DNA of 64,000 nt, from contig OZ035963.1 of assembly GCA_964034945.1 (NCBI GenBank), positions 43,485,090 through 43,549,089 on the forward strand. Reading direction: 5' to 3'. A program made the translations under genes and the position numbers. Source of the DNA: Chrysopilus asiliformis (lineage: Eukaryota; Arthropoda; Insecta; Diptera; Rhagionidae). Below are positions 1-10,665 of this stretch, one piece after another. The notes under the pieces are model-generated. The model had not been told where the DNA came from. It did not search any database and saw only the letters and a list, made by a program, of their open reading frames with translations. Positions within the stretch are counted from its first letter, which is position 1; each line of letters opens with the position of its first letter.

Positions 1-655
1 TTGTAGTAGATGAGGCATCAGATGAGAACACCAAATCCAGAATTCGCCCATTTACATTAGTCACATGGTTCACTTGGCAGAGATTTTTGGAATAAAGATC
101 ATCTAAGAACTCTGCAGTTGATTGGCATGATGTGTTTGGGATCAGGAAATCGTCATCATCAGATGGTGACCAGGTCACAAGAGGAAGGTTGAAGTCACCA
201 AAAATCAAAATGTCATCTTCGGGATCCATTAGGTTGTCAACGAAATCAATCGCGTCACAAAATGATTGATAAATTATTGTTGCTGAAGACGGCGGGATAT
301 AGAAAATGACGACGTAGATAAGCCTTGAAGCAATATTTGTAGATATACATAGAAATTCCAAAACGTTAGGCACAGGAACCTCTACTCTTCTAGATGGGAA
401 AGATGAACGCACCGCACACATTATGCCTCCACCAACAGGTGCATCATGAGATTCGTGTCGATCCCGTCGAAAAACGTTGAAGTTCGATGAAAATATTTCG
501 CCATTAAAAAAACTAGCATTTAGCCACGTTTCGGTGAAGCAAACAATATCGTAATCGCAATCAGATGAAGATGAAAAAAATTGAGATAATTTAGAACGGA
601 TTCCATTTACGTTTTGGTAGTAGATAGCGAGTTGACTACACCGTTTTTTGAAGAA
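1..655 (-). CDS. LINE ORF2, apurinic-type endonuclease domain (partial)
   Basis: This is the N-terminal part of a non-LTR retrotransposon ORF2, cut by the window edge. The minus-strand translation shows the usual endonuclease/exonuclease/phosphatase-fold signatures in order: YYQNVNGIRSK, then FTETWL (catalytic Glu region), FRRDR, GGGI, then IFGDFNLP (the GDFN motif) and a final LDLVFSSDA. In the family this domain nicks target DNA to prime reverse transcription; the reverse transcriptase would lie beyond position 1. The frame opens after a TAA at 656-658, and there is no ATG before the first conserved motif. Translation must therefore enter from ORF1 by frameshifting or by non-AUG initiation. 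No stop or frameshift is seen in the 218 codons, so the copy may be young. A Jockey/CR1-like clade is likely from the motif style, but the clade is not certain. Confidence 0.85.
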
Positions 656-1224
656 TTAGATCGTGATTGATGATTGCGAGGTCTAATTTGAAATTCTTTT
701 ACTATCATATCTGGGGACCAAAAATTTCCATTCAAAATTTCCAAAAAGCAGTAATTAGGAACGAAGATTTTGAACGAAGATACTGATGCTTCCGGTTTTT
801 GAGGAAATTTAAAACATTTTATTGTGTCGTCACTTTTAAAATTGTAGTGCGATTTAACGTAGTTGACGACATCATCCGAAGTTGTAGAAGGATCAAGTCG
901 TGAAATGAAAAGAGTTTTCGGTCTACTTATCGTTTTTAACATAAATCCAGTAGTATTCGCAGAATGCGCAGAATTTTCAGAGTTTTCCTTCACTACGTTG
1001 TCAATGATTTCTCGTGCCAAGTTAGCAGTCGCAATAGGTGAAATACTATTGGAAGATAAATCTGAATCAGAAATTGACGCAGATGTTAAAGCCATACAAT
1101 TATCGATGGGATTTAAATTGGCAGTTAAGTTTGAACTGGTGTTAGCGATTATGGCACTATTTTTCGAAGCCATCGTGCAATCCTCGGTGTTTAATATATT
1201 GTTTGACTCATCACGTTCTGCCAT
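607..1224 (-). CDS. LINE ORF1 protein
   Basis: This open frame of about 205 codons begins MAERDES and ends STTKT at a TAA (607-609), immediately 5' of and overlapping ORF2. The N-terminal half is Ser/Asn/Thr-rich and low complexity. The C-terminal half (from about residue 110, KTLFISRLDPSTTSDDV, to about 190, MIVKEFQIRPR) resembles the compact domain that follows a PHD or zinc-knuckle region in many insect LINE ORF1 proteins. No CCHC knuckle or PHD finger is visible, so the 5' end may be missing. I chose the ATG at 1224 because the next sequence upstream, from 1237, is satellite DNA. The frame stays open through the satellite, but that is a property of the octamer. Its role would be RNA binding in the retrotransposition particle, inferred from position. 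Confidence 0.7.
   Translation of the reverse strand: MAERDESNNILNTEDCTMASKNSAIIANTSSNLTANLNPIDNCMALTSASISDSDLSSNSISPIATANLAREIIDNVVKENSENSAHSANTTGFMLKTISRPKTLFISRLDPSTTSDDVVNYVKSHYNFKSDDTIKCFKFPQKPEASVSSFKIFVPNYCFLEILNGNFWSPDMIVKEFQIRPRNHQSRSNSSKNGVVNSLSTTKT
643..649 (-). promoter_or_regulatory. Candidate -1 ribosomal frameshift site (A_AAA_AAC)
   Basis: Read in the ORF1 frame, the minus strand carries the canonical slippery heptamer A AAA AAC 34 bases before the ORF1 stop. ORF2 is in the -1 frame, and its open stretch starts just upstream of the heptamer. A -1 slip here enters ORF2 exactly. A downstream stimulatory structure was not assessed. Confidence 0.6.
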
Positions 1225-1236
1225 GTAGCCAGTAAA

Positions 1237-2933
1237 ACTGACAGACTGACAGACAGACTGACAGACTGACAGACTGACAGACTGACAGACTGACAGACTG
1301 ACAGACTGACAGACTGACAGACTGACAGACTGACAGACTGACAGACTGACAGACTGACAGACTGACAGACTGACAGACTGACAGACTGACAGACTGACAG
1401 ACTGACAGACTGACAGACTGACAGACTGACAGACTGACAGACTGACAGACTGACAGACTGACAGACTGACAGACTGACAGACTGACAGACTGACAGACTG
1501 ACAGACTGACAGACTGACAGACTGACAGACTGACAGACTGACAGACTGACAGACTGACAGACTGACAGACTGACAGACTGACAGACTGACAGACTGACAG
1601 ACTGACAGACTGACAGACTGACAGACTGACAGACTGACAGACTGACAGACTGACAGACTGACAGACTGACAGACTGACAGACTGACAGACTGACAGACTG
1701 ACAGACTGACAGACTGACAGACTGACAGACTGACAGACTGACAGACTGACAGACTGACAGACTGACAGACTGACAGACTGACAGACTGACAGACTGACAG
1801 ACTGACAGACTGACAGACTGACAGACTGACAGACTGACAGACTGACAGACTGACAGACTGACAGACTGACAGACTGACAGACTGACAGACTGACAGACTG
1901 ACAGACTGACAGACTGACAGACTGACAGACTGACAGACTGACAGACTGACAGACTGACAGACTGACAGACTGACAGACTGACAGACTGACAGACTGACAG
2001 ACTGACAGACTGACAGACTGACAGACTGACAGACTGACAGACTGACAGACTGACAGACTGACAGACTGACAGACTGACAGACTGACAGACTGACAGACTG
2101 ACAGACTGACAGACTGACAGACTGACAGACTGACAGACTGACAGACTGACAGACTGACAGACTGACAGACTGACAGACTGACAGACTGACAGACTGACAG
2201 ACTGACAGACTGACAGACTGACAGACTGACAGACTGACAGACTGACAGACTGACAGACTGACAGACTGACAGACTGACAGACTGACAGACTGACAGACTG
2301 ACAGACTGACAGACTGACAGACTGACAGACTGACAGACTGACAGACTGACAGACTGACAGACTGACAGACTGACAGACTGACAGACTGACAGACTGACAG
2401 ACTGACAGACTGACAGACTGACAGACTGACAGACTGACAGACTGACAGACTGACAGACTGACAGACTGACAGACTGACAGACTGACAGACTGACAGACTG
2501 ACAGACTGACAGACTGACAGACTGACAGACTGACAGACTGACAGACTGACAGACTGACAGACTGACAGACTGACAGACTGACAGACTGACAGACTGACAG
2601 ACTGACAGACTGACAGACTGACAGACTGACAGACTGACAGACTGACAGACTGACAGACTGACAGACTGACAGACTGACAGACTGACAGACTGACAGACTG
2701 ACAGACTGACAGACTGACAGACTGACAGACTGACAGACTGACAGACTGACAGACTGACAGACTGACAGACTGACAGACTGACAGACTGACAGACTGACAG
2801 ACTGACAGACTGACAGACTGACAGACTGACAGACTGACAGACTGACAGACTGACAGACTGACAGACTGACAGACTGACAGACTGACAGACTGACAGACTG
2901 ACAGACTGACAGACTGACAGACTGACAGACTGA
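1237..2933. repeat. Satellite array 1, (CAGACTGA)n
   Basis: About 1.7 kb (roughly 210 copies) of the octamer CAGACTGA, almost without variation. One irregular unit, GACAGACAGACTG, lies at about 1247-1260 near the left edge. The last unit degrades to GACTGAAAGACAT at 2929-2940. The minus strand has no stop codon in any frame (repeating peptide SVCQSVSL); the plus strand has TGA in every frame. The long minus-strand frames over this array are therefore not evidence of a gene. Confidence 0.98.
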
Positions 2934-3027
2934 AAGACATTTTTTAAATATGACTCCAATCGACTCAGGAGTGATCGGGAAATGTTTTTTTAGGCAAAAT
3001 TAAGAGGTCGAAATTTTTCATGAATAC
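2934..3027 (+). repeat. Right flank of the satellite-bearing element (family F)
   Basis: This stretch (CTCCAATCGACTCAGGAGTG through to TTTTTCATGAATACAAT) matches 39121-39216, which follows the short CTGACAGACAG seed in the unexpanded family F copy. Array 1 is therefore an expansion inside a family F element, whose left side has been replaced by the LINE. Confidence 0.8.
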
Positions 3028-3261
3028 AATCTATATATTTAAAAGGCAAAGCGATTTTGTATGGATTTCTTTCGACAGAGCTCCTGGAGTTCCTATTGAA
3101 CCGATTTTGATGATTTTTTTTTTAAATGAAAGCTCTATAGCTGTAGATATGTCCGTTTTACTTTTTTCCCCATTTTTAATAATACTTTATTAGTAATTTG
3201 CCTTTCAAAATTATAAATATGCCGCTAACTAAGTCTTCAATGTTAAAACGACATTTCGTAC

Positions 3262-3495
3262 TGTTCGATTAGTGCAGTGAGTTAGAAGTTGGACTACCAT
3301 GCGCCAGGCCCGGGTTCAATTCTTATCGATGACAAATTCTTTTTTTTTTTCTTTTCAATTTTTTTTTTTGATTTTTTTACTTTTATTAATATATTATTAC
3401 TTAATTTATCTTTAAGTTTACATTTTTACTCCTGAATAAGTGTTAGACTACAATGCGCCAGATGTGCGGGTTCGATTCCGAGTGGTGACAAAATG
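3262..3495 (+). other. Two tRNA-like (SINE-type) segments
   Basis: At 3262-3335 an A-box-like TAGTGCAGTGAGTTAGAAG is followed by the B-box-like GGGTTCAATTC. At 3444-3495 a second piece carries GCGGGTTCGATTCCGAGTGG. Both are repeated in copy 2 (about 6290-6350 and 6465-6510), and related B boxes occur near 5582 and 8288. They lack foldable acceptor stems of normal spacing, so I read them as tRNA-derived fragments of the repeat, not tRNA genes. Confidence 0.45.
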
Positions 3496-3574
3496 TTTTT
3501 TTTTTTAATTTTTTTTTTTGACCTTAAATTACTTATTTTATTTATATTATACTTCTTTAGGCGCGTTGGCTTAA

Positions 3575-3900
3575 GAATGCTGATTTGCTTTCATTTGATT
3601 TTTTTATAAAGAAAAAATCGATTTTTTTTTTGGAAGACAGTACAGAGCAAAATAAAATTAGCGAGGAAATTTCTGCATATTACGTGACTTTGTTATACAA
3701 CAAAAAATCGGTTCTTTTTTGGAAAACATACAGCAAAATAAAATGAGATAGAAAATTTCTGAACAGCACGTGACTTTGTTATACAGCAAAAAATCGATTT
3801 GTTTTTTTGGAAAATATACAGCAAAATAAAATGAGACAGAAATTTTCTGAATAGCACGTGGCATTCTTATACAGAAAGAATTAAATATCTCTAGCTATTT
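3575..3900 (+). repeat. Internal tandem repeat, about 80 bp period
   Basis: Three to four degenerate copies of a unit of the form (A)AAATCGATTTTTTT-GGAA-ACAGCAAAATAAAAT-GAGA-ATTTCTGAACAGCACGTGACTTTGTTATAC. The same array recurs at 7150-7410 in the second copy of the large unit. Confidence 0.75.
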
Positions 3901-4350
3901 GTTGTATAAGAAAATCATGTGATGCTCAGGAATTCAAACCTTAATATGCATATTGACTTTTATTTGACATTTACTGCTTATTAGGATATATTTTCAAAAT
4001 TTCAGGTTAAAAAATATATAGGCATAAATACACGACAAAATTACCTTACATATATTATTGTTTTCACTTCTGTTGGCAGTCCCCAATGACTGCCTGTTTT
4101 TTATTACTTCATTTATCTTTAAAATTTATATTCTTACTACTGAATAAGTGTAAACTACGATTCGCGGACAATTTATCGTGAACAATTTATCGTAAAACAA
4201 TTTATCGTGAACAATTTATCGTAAAACAATTTATCGTAAGAACAATTTATCGTAAGAACAATTTATCGTAAGAACAATTTATCGTAAGACAATTTATCGT
4301 AAGAACAATTTATCGTAAGACAATTTATCGTAAGAACAATTTATCGTAAG

Positions 4351-4438
4351 ACAATTTATCGTAAGGAATATTATTTTTACAAATTCGGGCGCCCGGGCGC
4401 CCGAATTTGTAAAAATAATATTCCTTACGATAAATTGT
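4351..4438. repeat. Perfect 88-bp palindrome with GC core
   Basis: It is centred between 4394 and 4395 on GGGCGCCC|GGGCGCCC. Both 44-base arms match exactly, running outward through AAATTCG, TTTTTAC and GGAATATTA into the ATTTATCG unit. Confidence 0.95.
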
Positions 4439-4499
4439 TCTTACATATATATATATTATATATATATATTATATAATTGTTCTTACATATATATATATA

Positions 4500-4690
<191 letters not shown>

Positions 4691-4707
4691 GAAACATCAT
4701 TAATTTA

Positions 4708-5285
4708 TCCCCCCTCCCCCCTACCCTCCCCAACTCCCCCTTCCCCCTCCCCTCCTCTCCACAACTCCCCCTTCCCCTTCCCCCTTCCCCACCCCTTCCC
4801 CCCCCCTTCCCCCTCCCCCCCCCTTCCCCCTCCCCTTCACCCTTCCACCACCCCCCCCCTTCCCCCTCCCCTTCCCCCTTCCACCCCCCCCCTTCCCCCT
4901 TCCCTTCCCCCTTCCACCCCCCCCCTTCCCCCTCCCCCTCCCCCTCCCCTTCCCCCTTCCCCCTTCCCCACCCCCTTCCCCCTCCCCTTCCCCCTTCCCC
5001 CCCCCCTTCCCCCTTCCCCCCCCCCTCCCCTTCCCCCTTCCCCCTTCCCCCTTCCCCCCCCCCTTCCCCCTTCCCCCTTCCCCCCCCCCTTCCCCCTTCC
5101 CCCTTCCCCCTTCCCCCTTCCCCCTTCCCCCTTCCCCCTTCCCCCTTCCCCCTTCCCCCTTCCCCCCCCCCTTCCCCCCCCCCTTCCCCCTTCCCCCCCC
5201 CTTCCCCCTTCCCCCTTCCCCCTTCCCCCCCCCTTCCCCCTTCCCCCCCCCCCACCCCTTACCCCTTCCCCCGCCCCCCACCAAC
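4708..5285. repeat. Polypyrimidine tract, (CCCCCTT)n-like
   Basis: About 570 bp composed almost only of C and T on the plus strand, mostly CCCCCTT and CCCTTCCCC words with rare A. The minus strand has dense G-runs suited to quadruplexes, and the mirror-like purine/pyrimidine asymmetry suits triplex DNA. Pro/Ser-rich or Gly-rich frames here are compositional. Confidence 0.97.
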
Positions 5286-5635
5286 CCATCACCCACCCAA
5301 CCCATCATCCACCCGACCCATCTCCCCAACACTTCCCACAATAATCTTGTTCTTACGATAAATTGTCTTACGATAAATTGTTCTTACGATAAATTGTCTT
5401 ACGATAAATTGTTCTTACGATAAATTGTCTTACGATAAATTGTTCTTACGATAAATTGTTCTTACGATAAATTGTTCTTACGATAAATTGTTTTACGATA
5501 AATTGTTCACGATAAATTGTCTCACGATAAATTGTTTACGATGAATTGACCGGCACCCGTAAACTACATCGCGCCAGGTACGGGTTCAATTCTGAGCGGT
5601 GGCAAAAGATTTTTATTTTATTTTTTTTTTTTTTG

Positions 5636-6061
5636 TTGAAATTGAGTTTTTTAAACATAAAATTAAAAATATCTGTTACGCATCGTCTTTTATTGGAAAA
5701 AGTGAAAATCATCTTCTCTGACGCTAGCCCAACCCCCTGAAGATAGACTTGAAACTTTCAGAATATGTCCCAACCATCGCGTAGGCGCTCACTAAGGCGA
5801 GATTTTTCGAAATTTTACCGCTGATGGAGTGAACGGGGGGTAAAGGGTGTTTGGGTGTTTTTAAACCGTGATTTTCGCCATGAATCCTGCTCAATAGGAG
5901 GCTGAAAAGTATCACTCGGGGGTTTTTGGGGTCGCTGATCACGAATCCGGTGTTAGATTTTCAAAATTCAAAACGGAAGGTCCTGTAAGGATAATGCAAA
6001 TATCCGTTTTCCCATTTTTTCCGGGAAAAATGTCATTAGGGGGTTATCGGGGTCGCTGATC
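5636..6061 (+). repeat. Family B block with CCTGTAAGGATAA sub-repeats
   Basis: This block has GACGCTAGCCCAACCCCCTG, GTAGGCGCTCACTAAGGCGA and a repeated module containing GGAAGGTCCTGTAAGGATAA and GGGGTCGCTGATCACGAAT. The same block recurs at 8340-8625 and, reversed, at about 19610-21030. Shorter module copies lie at 11435-11700, 16265-16420 and 29940-30100. No protein is encoded. Confidence 0.8.
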
Positions 6062-6647
6062 ACGAATCTATATATTTAAAAGGCAAAGCGATTTTGTTTG
6101 GATTTCTTTCCGCAGAGCTCCAGCGGCTCCGATTTTGATGATCCTTTTTTAAATGAAAGCTCTATAGCTGTAGATATGTCCGTTTAATTTTAATAATACT
6201 TTATTAGTTATTTGCCTTTCAAAATTATAAATATGCCGCTAACTAAGTCTTCAATGTTAAAACGACATTTCGTACTGTTCGATTAGTGCAGTGAGTTAGA
6301 AGTTGGACTACCATGCGCCAAGCACCGGGTTCAATTCTATCGGTGACAAAATTGTTTTTTTTTTTTTTCAAATTCTTTTTTGTTGATTTATTTACTTTTT
6401 TTAATATTTTATTACTTAATTTATCTTTAAGTTTACATTTTTACTCCTGAATAAGTGTTAGACTGCAATGCGCAAGATGTGCGGTTTCGATTCCGAGTGG
6501 TGACAAAATGTTTTGTTTTAAATTTTTTTTTTTGACCTTAAATTATTTATTTTATTTATATTATACTTCTTTAGGCGCGTTGGGCGATTTTTGGATAGGT
6601 AAAATCTTATGAGTTCGCGTCAACGACATGCTAATTTAACAGCTTAA

Positions 6648-7140
6648 CCCATTTTTCGCCGCTCTTAGACGCGTGGGAATTTTTCCATCAAAATTTGTGT
6701 GGAAGCTACTTTTGGGTCGAATATGACTTTCAAAAAGTTTCAGAATTTTCCGACCCACAGTTTTCCGGAAAATTGTGGTGAAAATTCTTAACCACGGCGA
6801 ATAGCCAATACTCTGATATGCTCAATATGTGGTATTTTTTCCAGAAAAACGTGAAAATTTTTATTGATTTTGGAATAAAAATGATCTAAGGGCTCAACCC
6901 CTCACCGCTTTGCGGTACATTCTTCGAAAAATAAACAAAAATGTGAAAAAAGGTTTTGTAGTACGAATTCTTACCAATGGCGAGAAACGAGTATTTTTAC
7001 GTTTCTGGGAGGGTTTTTGTCTGTTTTGTGGCCAAAAATGGGAAAATCCAATTACCCAATCAACGAAAAAATAATTTGATGAGCTTTGATGAACATTCAA
7101 AGTTGTGGTAAGAATTCTTACCGGGTGGCGTATAAATGGG
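6648..7140. mobile_element. TTAA-flanked MITE (piggyBac-like)
   Basis: The 493-bp element has TIRs CCCATTTTTCGCC / GGCGTATAAATGGG and lies between TTAA copies at 6644-6647 and 7141-7144. Copy 1 of the host unit has a single TTAA at the matching place (about 3571). TTAA duplication is the signature of piggyBac-type transposases. There is no credible open frame. A reversed fragment of the same family is at 16200-16266. Confidence 0.8.
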
Positions 7141-7637
7141 TTAAGAATGCTGATTTACTTTCATTTGATTTTTTTATACAGAAAAAATCGATTTTTTTTT
7201 GAAGACTGTATAGAGCAAAATAAAATTAGCGATGAAATTTCTGAACAGCACATGACTTTCTTACACAACAAAAAATCGGTTCTTTTTTGGAAAATTTCAT
7301 ACAGCAAAATAAAATGAGACAGAAAATAACAAAAATTCGATTTTTTTTTTAAAATTATACAGCAAAATAAAATTACACAGAAAATTTCTGAACAGCACGT
7401 GGCATTCTTATACAGAAAGAATTAAATATCTCTAGCTATTTGTTGTATAAGAAAATCATGTGCTGCTCAGGAATTCAAACCTTAATATGCATATTGACTT
7501 TTATTTGACATTTACTGCTTATTAGCATATATTTTCAAAATTTCAGGTTAAAAAATATATAGGCATAAATACACGACAAAATTACCTTACATATATTATT
7601 GTTTTCACTTCTGTTGGTCCCCAATGACTGCCTGTTT

Positions 7638-8213
7638 TTATACCCGTATGGTGAAACCAAAGGATATACTAACATTGCCTTACAGTTTGTAACGCCAAGA
7701 TCCCGTCATTACACAAAAAAATGAATTACACCAGTGGGTTTAGAATGATAAAAAAAAATTCAATTTTGCATGTCCGTCCGTCTGTCTGTCTGTCCGTCTG
7801 TCTGTCTGTCCGTCTGTCTGTCCGTCCGTCTGTGGCGCGGATTGCGGGCGCACGGATTGAGCTAGAGACTTGAAATTTTGTGCAGATCCTTTTTTCGTAA
7901 AATGCGAGGCTAAGTTCGTTAATGGGCACAAATGGACCATTAGGGGGGGTACCCCCCATACGAACGAAAAGGTTTTTTGTGAATATCTCAAAAACGGTGC
8001 ATCTTATTAAAAAAGTGCAAGAACACAAGTTATTTAGGATATGATTCTACATAAAACTCCCATACATAAAAAGCCGATTGGAATAAATTTTAGAAATTCT
8101 TATTAGAAAATTTGACTTCAAAGTGGAATTTTGATATAACGGTTCGCCGTTCACTTAAATCACCATACGGGTTTTCAATAATTGCGAGATTGGCAATTAT
8201 AGCTTTTGTTATG
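7638..8213 (+). mobile_element. HINE (Helentron-derived), copy A1
   Basis: The 5' end TATACCCGTATGGTGAAACC closes back on AAAGGATATA. The ACCCGTATGGTGA word is repeated inverted near the 3' end (TCACCATACGGGT), followed by a hairpin ATAATTGC-GAGA-TTGGCAATTAT and AGCTTTTGTTATG. The centre has a GTCY microsatellite (7771-7831). Subterminal inverted repeats, a GTCY run and a 3' stem-loop are the defining HINE/DINE-1 layout. It sits in a T-run without target duplication; the empty site is visible at 4090-4105. Confidence 0.85.
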
Positions 8214-8625
8214 TTTTATTACTTAATTTATCTTTCAAATTTATATTCTTACTACTGAATAAGTGTAAACTACATCACGCCAGATACGGATTCAATTCTA
8301 AGCGGTGGCAAAATATTTTTCTTTTTATTTTTTTGTTGAAATTGAGTTTTTTAAACGTAAAATTAAAAATATCTGTTACGCATCGTCTTTTATTGGAAAA
8401 AGTGAAAATCATCTTCTCTGACGCTAGCCCAAACCCCTGAAGATAGACTTGAAACTTTCAGAATATGTCCCAACCATCGCGTAGGCGCTCACTAAGGCGA
8501 GATTTTTCGAAATTTTACCGCTGATGGAGTGAACGGGGGGTAAGGGGGGTTTGGGTGTTTTTAAACCGTGATTTTCGCCATGAATCCTGGTCAATAGGAG
8601 GCTGAAAAGTATCACTCGGAAGCGA

Positions 8626-8850
8626 TTTTGTATGTATTTCTTTCGACACAGCTCCAGCTTAAAATCGATTTTGATTATTCTTTTTTTAAAGGAAGCTCTC
8701 TATCTGTAGATGTGTCCACTTTACTTTTTTCCCATCTATATAATAAAAACTGTAAGGGGACAATTTTTATAATTTTGGATTTTCTCAAAAATATTGACAT
8801 TCATTGATGTATTTGGTCGTATAATACTGATGCCAAAAATGACATTTTTA
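8626..8850 (+). repeat. Start of a third tandem unit, then a HINE-like boundary
   Basis: 8626-8735 repeats the AGCGATTTTGTATG, CTCCAGC and CTCTATCTGTAGATGTGTCC words that open copies 1 and 2, then breaks off at CCCATCTATATAATAAAAAC. From there to 8850 nothing recognisable is present. Confidence 0.6.
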
Positions 8851-9372
8851 TACCCGTATGGTGAAACCAAAGGGTATATTAACTTTGCATTACCGTTTGT
8901 AATGCCAAGACCCCGTCATCGCACAAAAAAATGAATTACACCAGTGTGTTTAGAATGATAAAAAAAATTGAATTTAGCATGTCCGTCTGTGGCCCGGATT
9001 GCGGGCGCACAGATTGAGCTAGAGACTTGAAATTTTGTGCAGATCCGTTTTTAGGAAAATGCGAGGCTAAGTTCGTTAATGGCCACAAATGGTCTATTAG
9101 GCGGGGTGGTACCCCCATACGAACAAAAACGTTTTTTGTAAATATCTCAAAAACGGTGCATCTTATTAAAAAAGTGCAAGAACAAAAGTTATTTAGGATA
9201 TGATTCTAAATAAAACTCCCATACATTAAAATCCGATTGGAACAAATTTTAAAAAATCTTATTGGAAAGTTTGACTTCAAACTGGAATTTTGATACAATT
9301 GTTCGAATTTTGATAGGAATATCACTATACGAGTTTCTAATAATTGCCAGACTGGCAATTATAGGGTCTGTT
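8848..9372 (+). mobile_element. HINE copy A2
   Basis: It starts TATACCCGTATGGTGAAACC and closes with AAAGGGTATA. Body sequences match A1 (GAGCTAGAGACTTGAAATTTT, TATTTAGGATATGATTCTA), with a reduced GTCY tract. The 3' part is diverged (CTATACGAGTTTC) but keeps the AATTGCCAGACTGGCAATTATA hairpin and ends GTTATG. Confidence 0.8.
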
Positions 9373-9716
9373 ATGCTTAAAATTTATGTTTGTCCGTCTG
9401 TCTGTATGTCGGTCGGTATTTCTGTCTGTTTGTCTGAATGTTTGTTCCGGCATCACGCAAAAACAGCACACAGGTACAGTTATTGACAGAATACAGGATA
9501 TGATTCTTTTTGATGCCAATCCCCGTTTCTTCTGATATCTCTTACTCAAGTGTGTCGGATCCAGTTTAATAGCAACCCCTTTCCCTCTCTGTAAACTCCC
9601 TCTCTTGAAACCTCTTTATGCGCTTAAGGGTGTCGGATCCGGTTTTCACCATGAGAGAGGTCACCGCAAGAAAAATGTTTGCTCACTAATATCTACCCCT
9701 CCTTTTTATGTATAGC
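9373..9716 (+). other. Second GTCY-containing fragment and unassigned DNA
   Basis: 9385-9450 is a degenerate GTCTGTCTG/GTCGGTCGG tract followed by GGCATCACGCAAAAACAGC, a word typical of HINE centres. 9510-9700 holds two imperfect direct repeats around GTGTCGGATCC (9553 and 9630). No gene is seen. Confidence 0.45.
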
Positions 9717-10657
9717 TAACGATGGTATCTTTTTTCGAACAAAAAACAGTATATTTCACCTAAAAATTTAAAAAAGCAGTAAATCGATTTGAAAACATAA
9801 CAAAAGCTATAATTGCCAATCTTGCAATCATTGGAGACCCGTATGGTGATATTCGTATCAAAATTCGAACAGTCGTACCAAAATTCCACTTTGAAGTCAA
9901 ACTTTCCAATAAGATTTTTTAAAATTTATTCCAATGGGATTTTGATGTATGGGATTTATGTAGAATCATATCATAAATAACTTTTGTTTCCTGCACTTTT
10001 TCGATAAGATGCACCGTTTTTCAGATATTCGCAAAAAACTTAGCCTCGCATTTTACGAAAAACGGATCTGCGCAAAATTTCAAGTCTCTAGCTCAATCCG
10101 TGCGCCGGAATCCGCGCCACAGACGGACGGACGAAAACACACTGGTGTGTGTGATGACGGGATCTTGGCGTTACAAACGGTAAGGCAAATCTAATATACC
10201 CTTTGGTTTCACCATACGGATATAAAAACAGTATTTTTCGCATTATAAATTTTATTCAATGAAAATTTGTGTTTTTGCTCTTGATTTCGACATTTTTATT
10301 CTTTTTCTTTTAAAATTAACAATGGAAAGCAAAATCAAAGTAACGCGTTCTGAAGAAGGATGAATAATGACAAGACAGTAATCGATGGGGAAAGGAAGAA
10401 GCGAATCTATATAACATGTTGCCATCAATACTTCGCTGTTCGTCGTTTGAATGTATTTACACTTGCCATGTGTTGCCACTGTTTTGTGTTGCCACTGACG
10501 TTTTGTATTGCTATTAATAAATTTGAATTTCGAAACGTTAAAGAATTAAAGTTTTCTGAGTATTTAAATACAGTATTTTGGGAAAAAAGCAATTATGCAG
10601 TATTGGAGTCTGAAAAACAATATAATACTGCGAAAAACAGTATAGATACCATCGTTA
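9717..10657. mobile_element. TIR element with near-perfect 8-bp target duplication
   Basis: The ends are TAACGATGGTATC and GATACCATCGTTA, flanked by TGTATAGC (9709-9716) and TGTATAGT (10658-10665). A HINE (9798-10227) is nested inside. Without it the element is about 510 bp. A 122-codon frame overlapping its right end (10360-10728) has no recognisable motif and is probably chance. Eight-bp duplications suit hAT or P superfamilies. Confidence 0.65.
9798..10227 (-). mobile_element. HINE copy A3
   Basis: Reverse orientation: it begins (left) CATAACAAAAGCTATAATTG, with the hairpin partly decayed (TTGCCAATCTTGCAATCA), and ends GGTTTCACCATACGGATATA. The GTCY tract is nearly gone. It is nested in the TIR element at 9717-10657. 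Confidence 0.8.
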
Positions 10658-10665
10658 TGTATAGT

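Larger units (their letters stand above)
6062..8625 (+). repeat. Complex HINE-like unit, tandem copy 2
   Basis: This is a head-to-tail copy of 3028-6061, offset 3034 bp, with the same block order. It carries two insertions absent from copy 1: the TTAA MITE at 6648-7140 (plus about 60 bp of neighbouring extra sequence) and the HINE at 7638-8213. The site occupied by the foldback element in copy 1 is empty here. Confidence 0.75.

Noticed and set aside
1237..2933. CRISPR array
   Set aside because: Units are contiguous 8-mers with no spacers, and the context is eukaryotic transposons.
607..2940. 777-codon minus-strand frame as one gene
   Set aside because: The first 570 codons are satellite; only 607-1224 is LINE ORF1.
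1211..2959. 582-codon satellite frame
   Set aside because: Same compositional artefact as the larger array.
3262..3335. tRNA gene
   Set aside because: A- and B-box-like words repeat inside a mobile unit but stems and spacing are not those of a functional tRNA.
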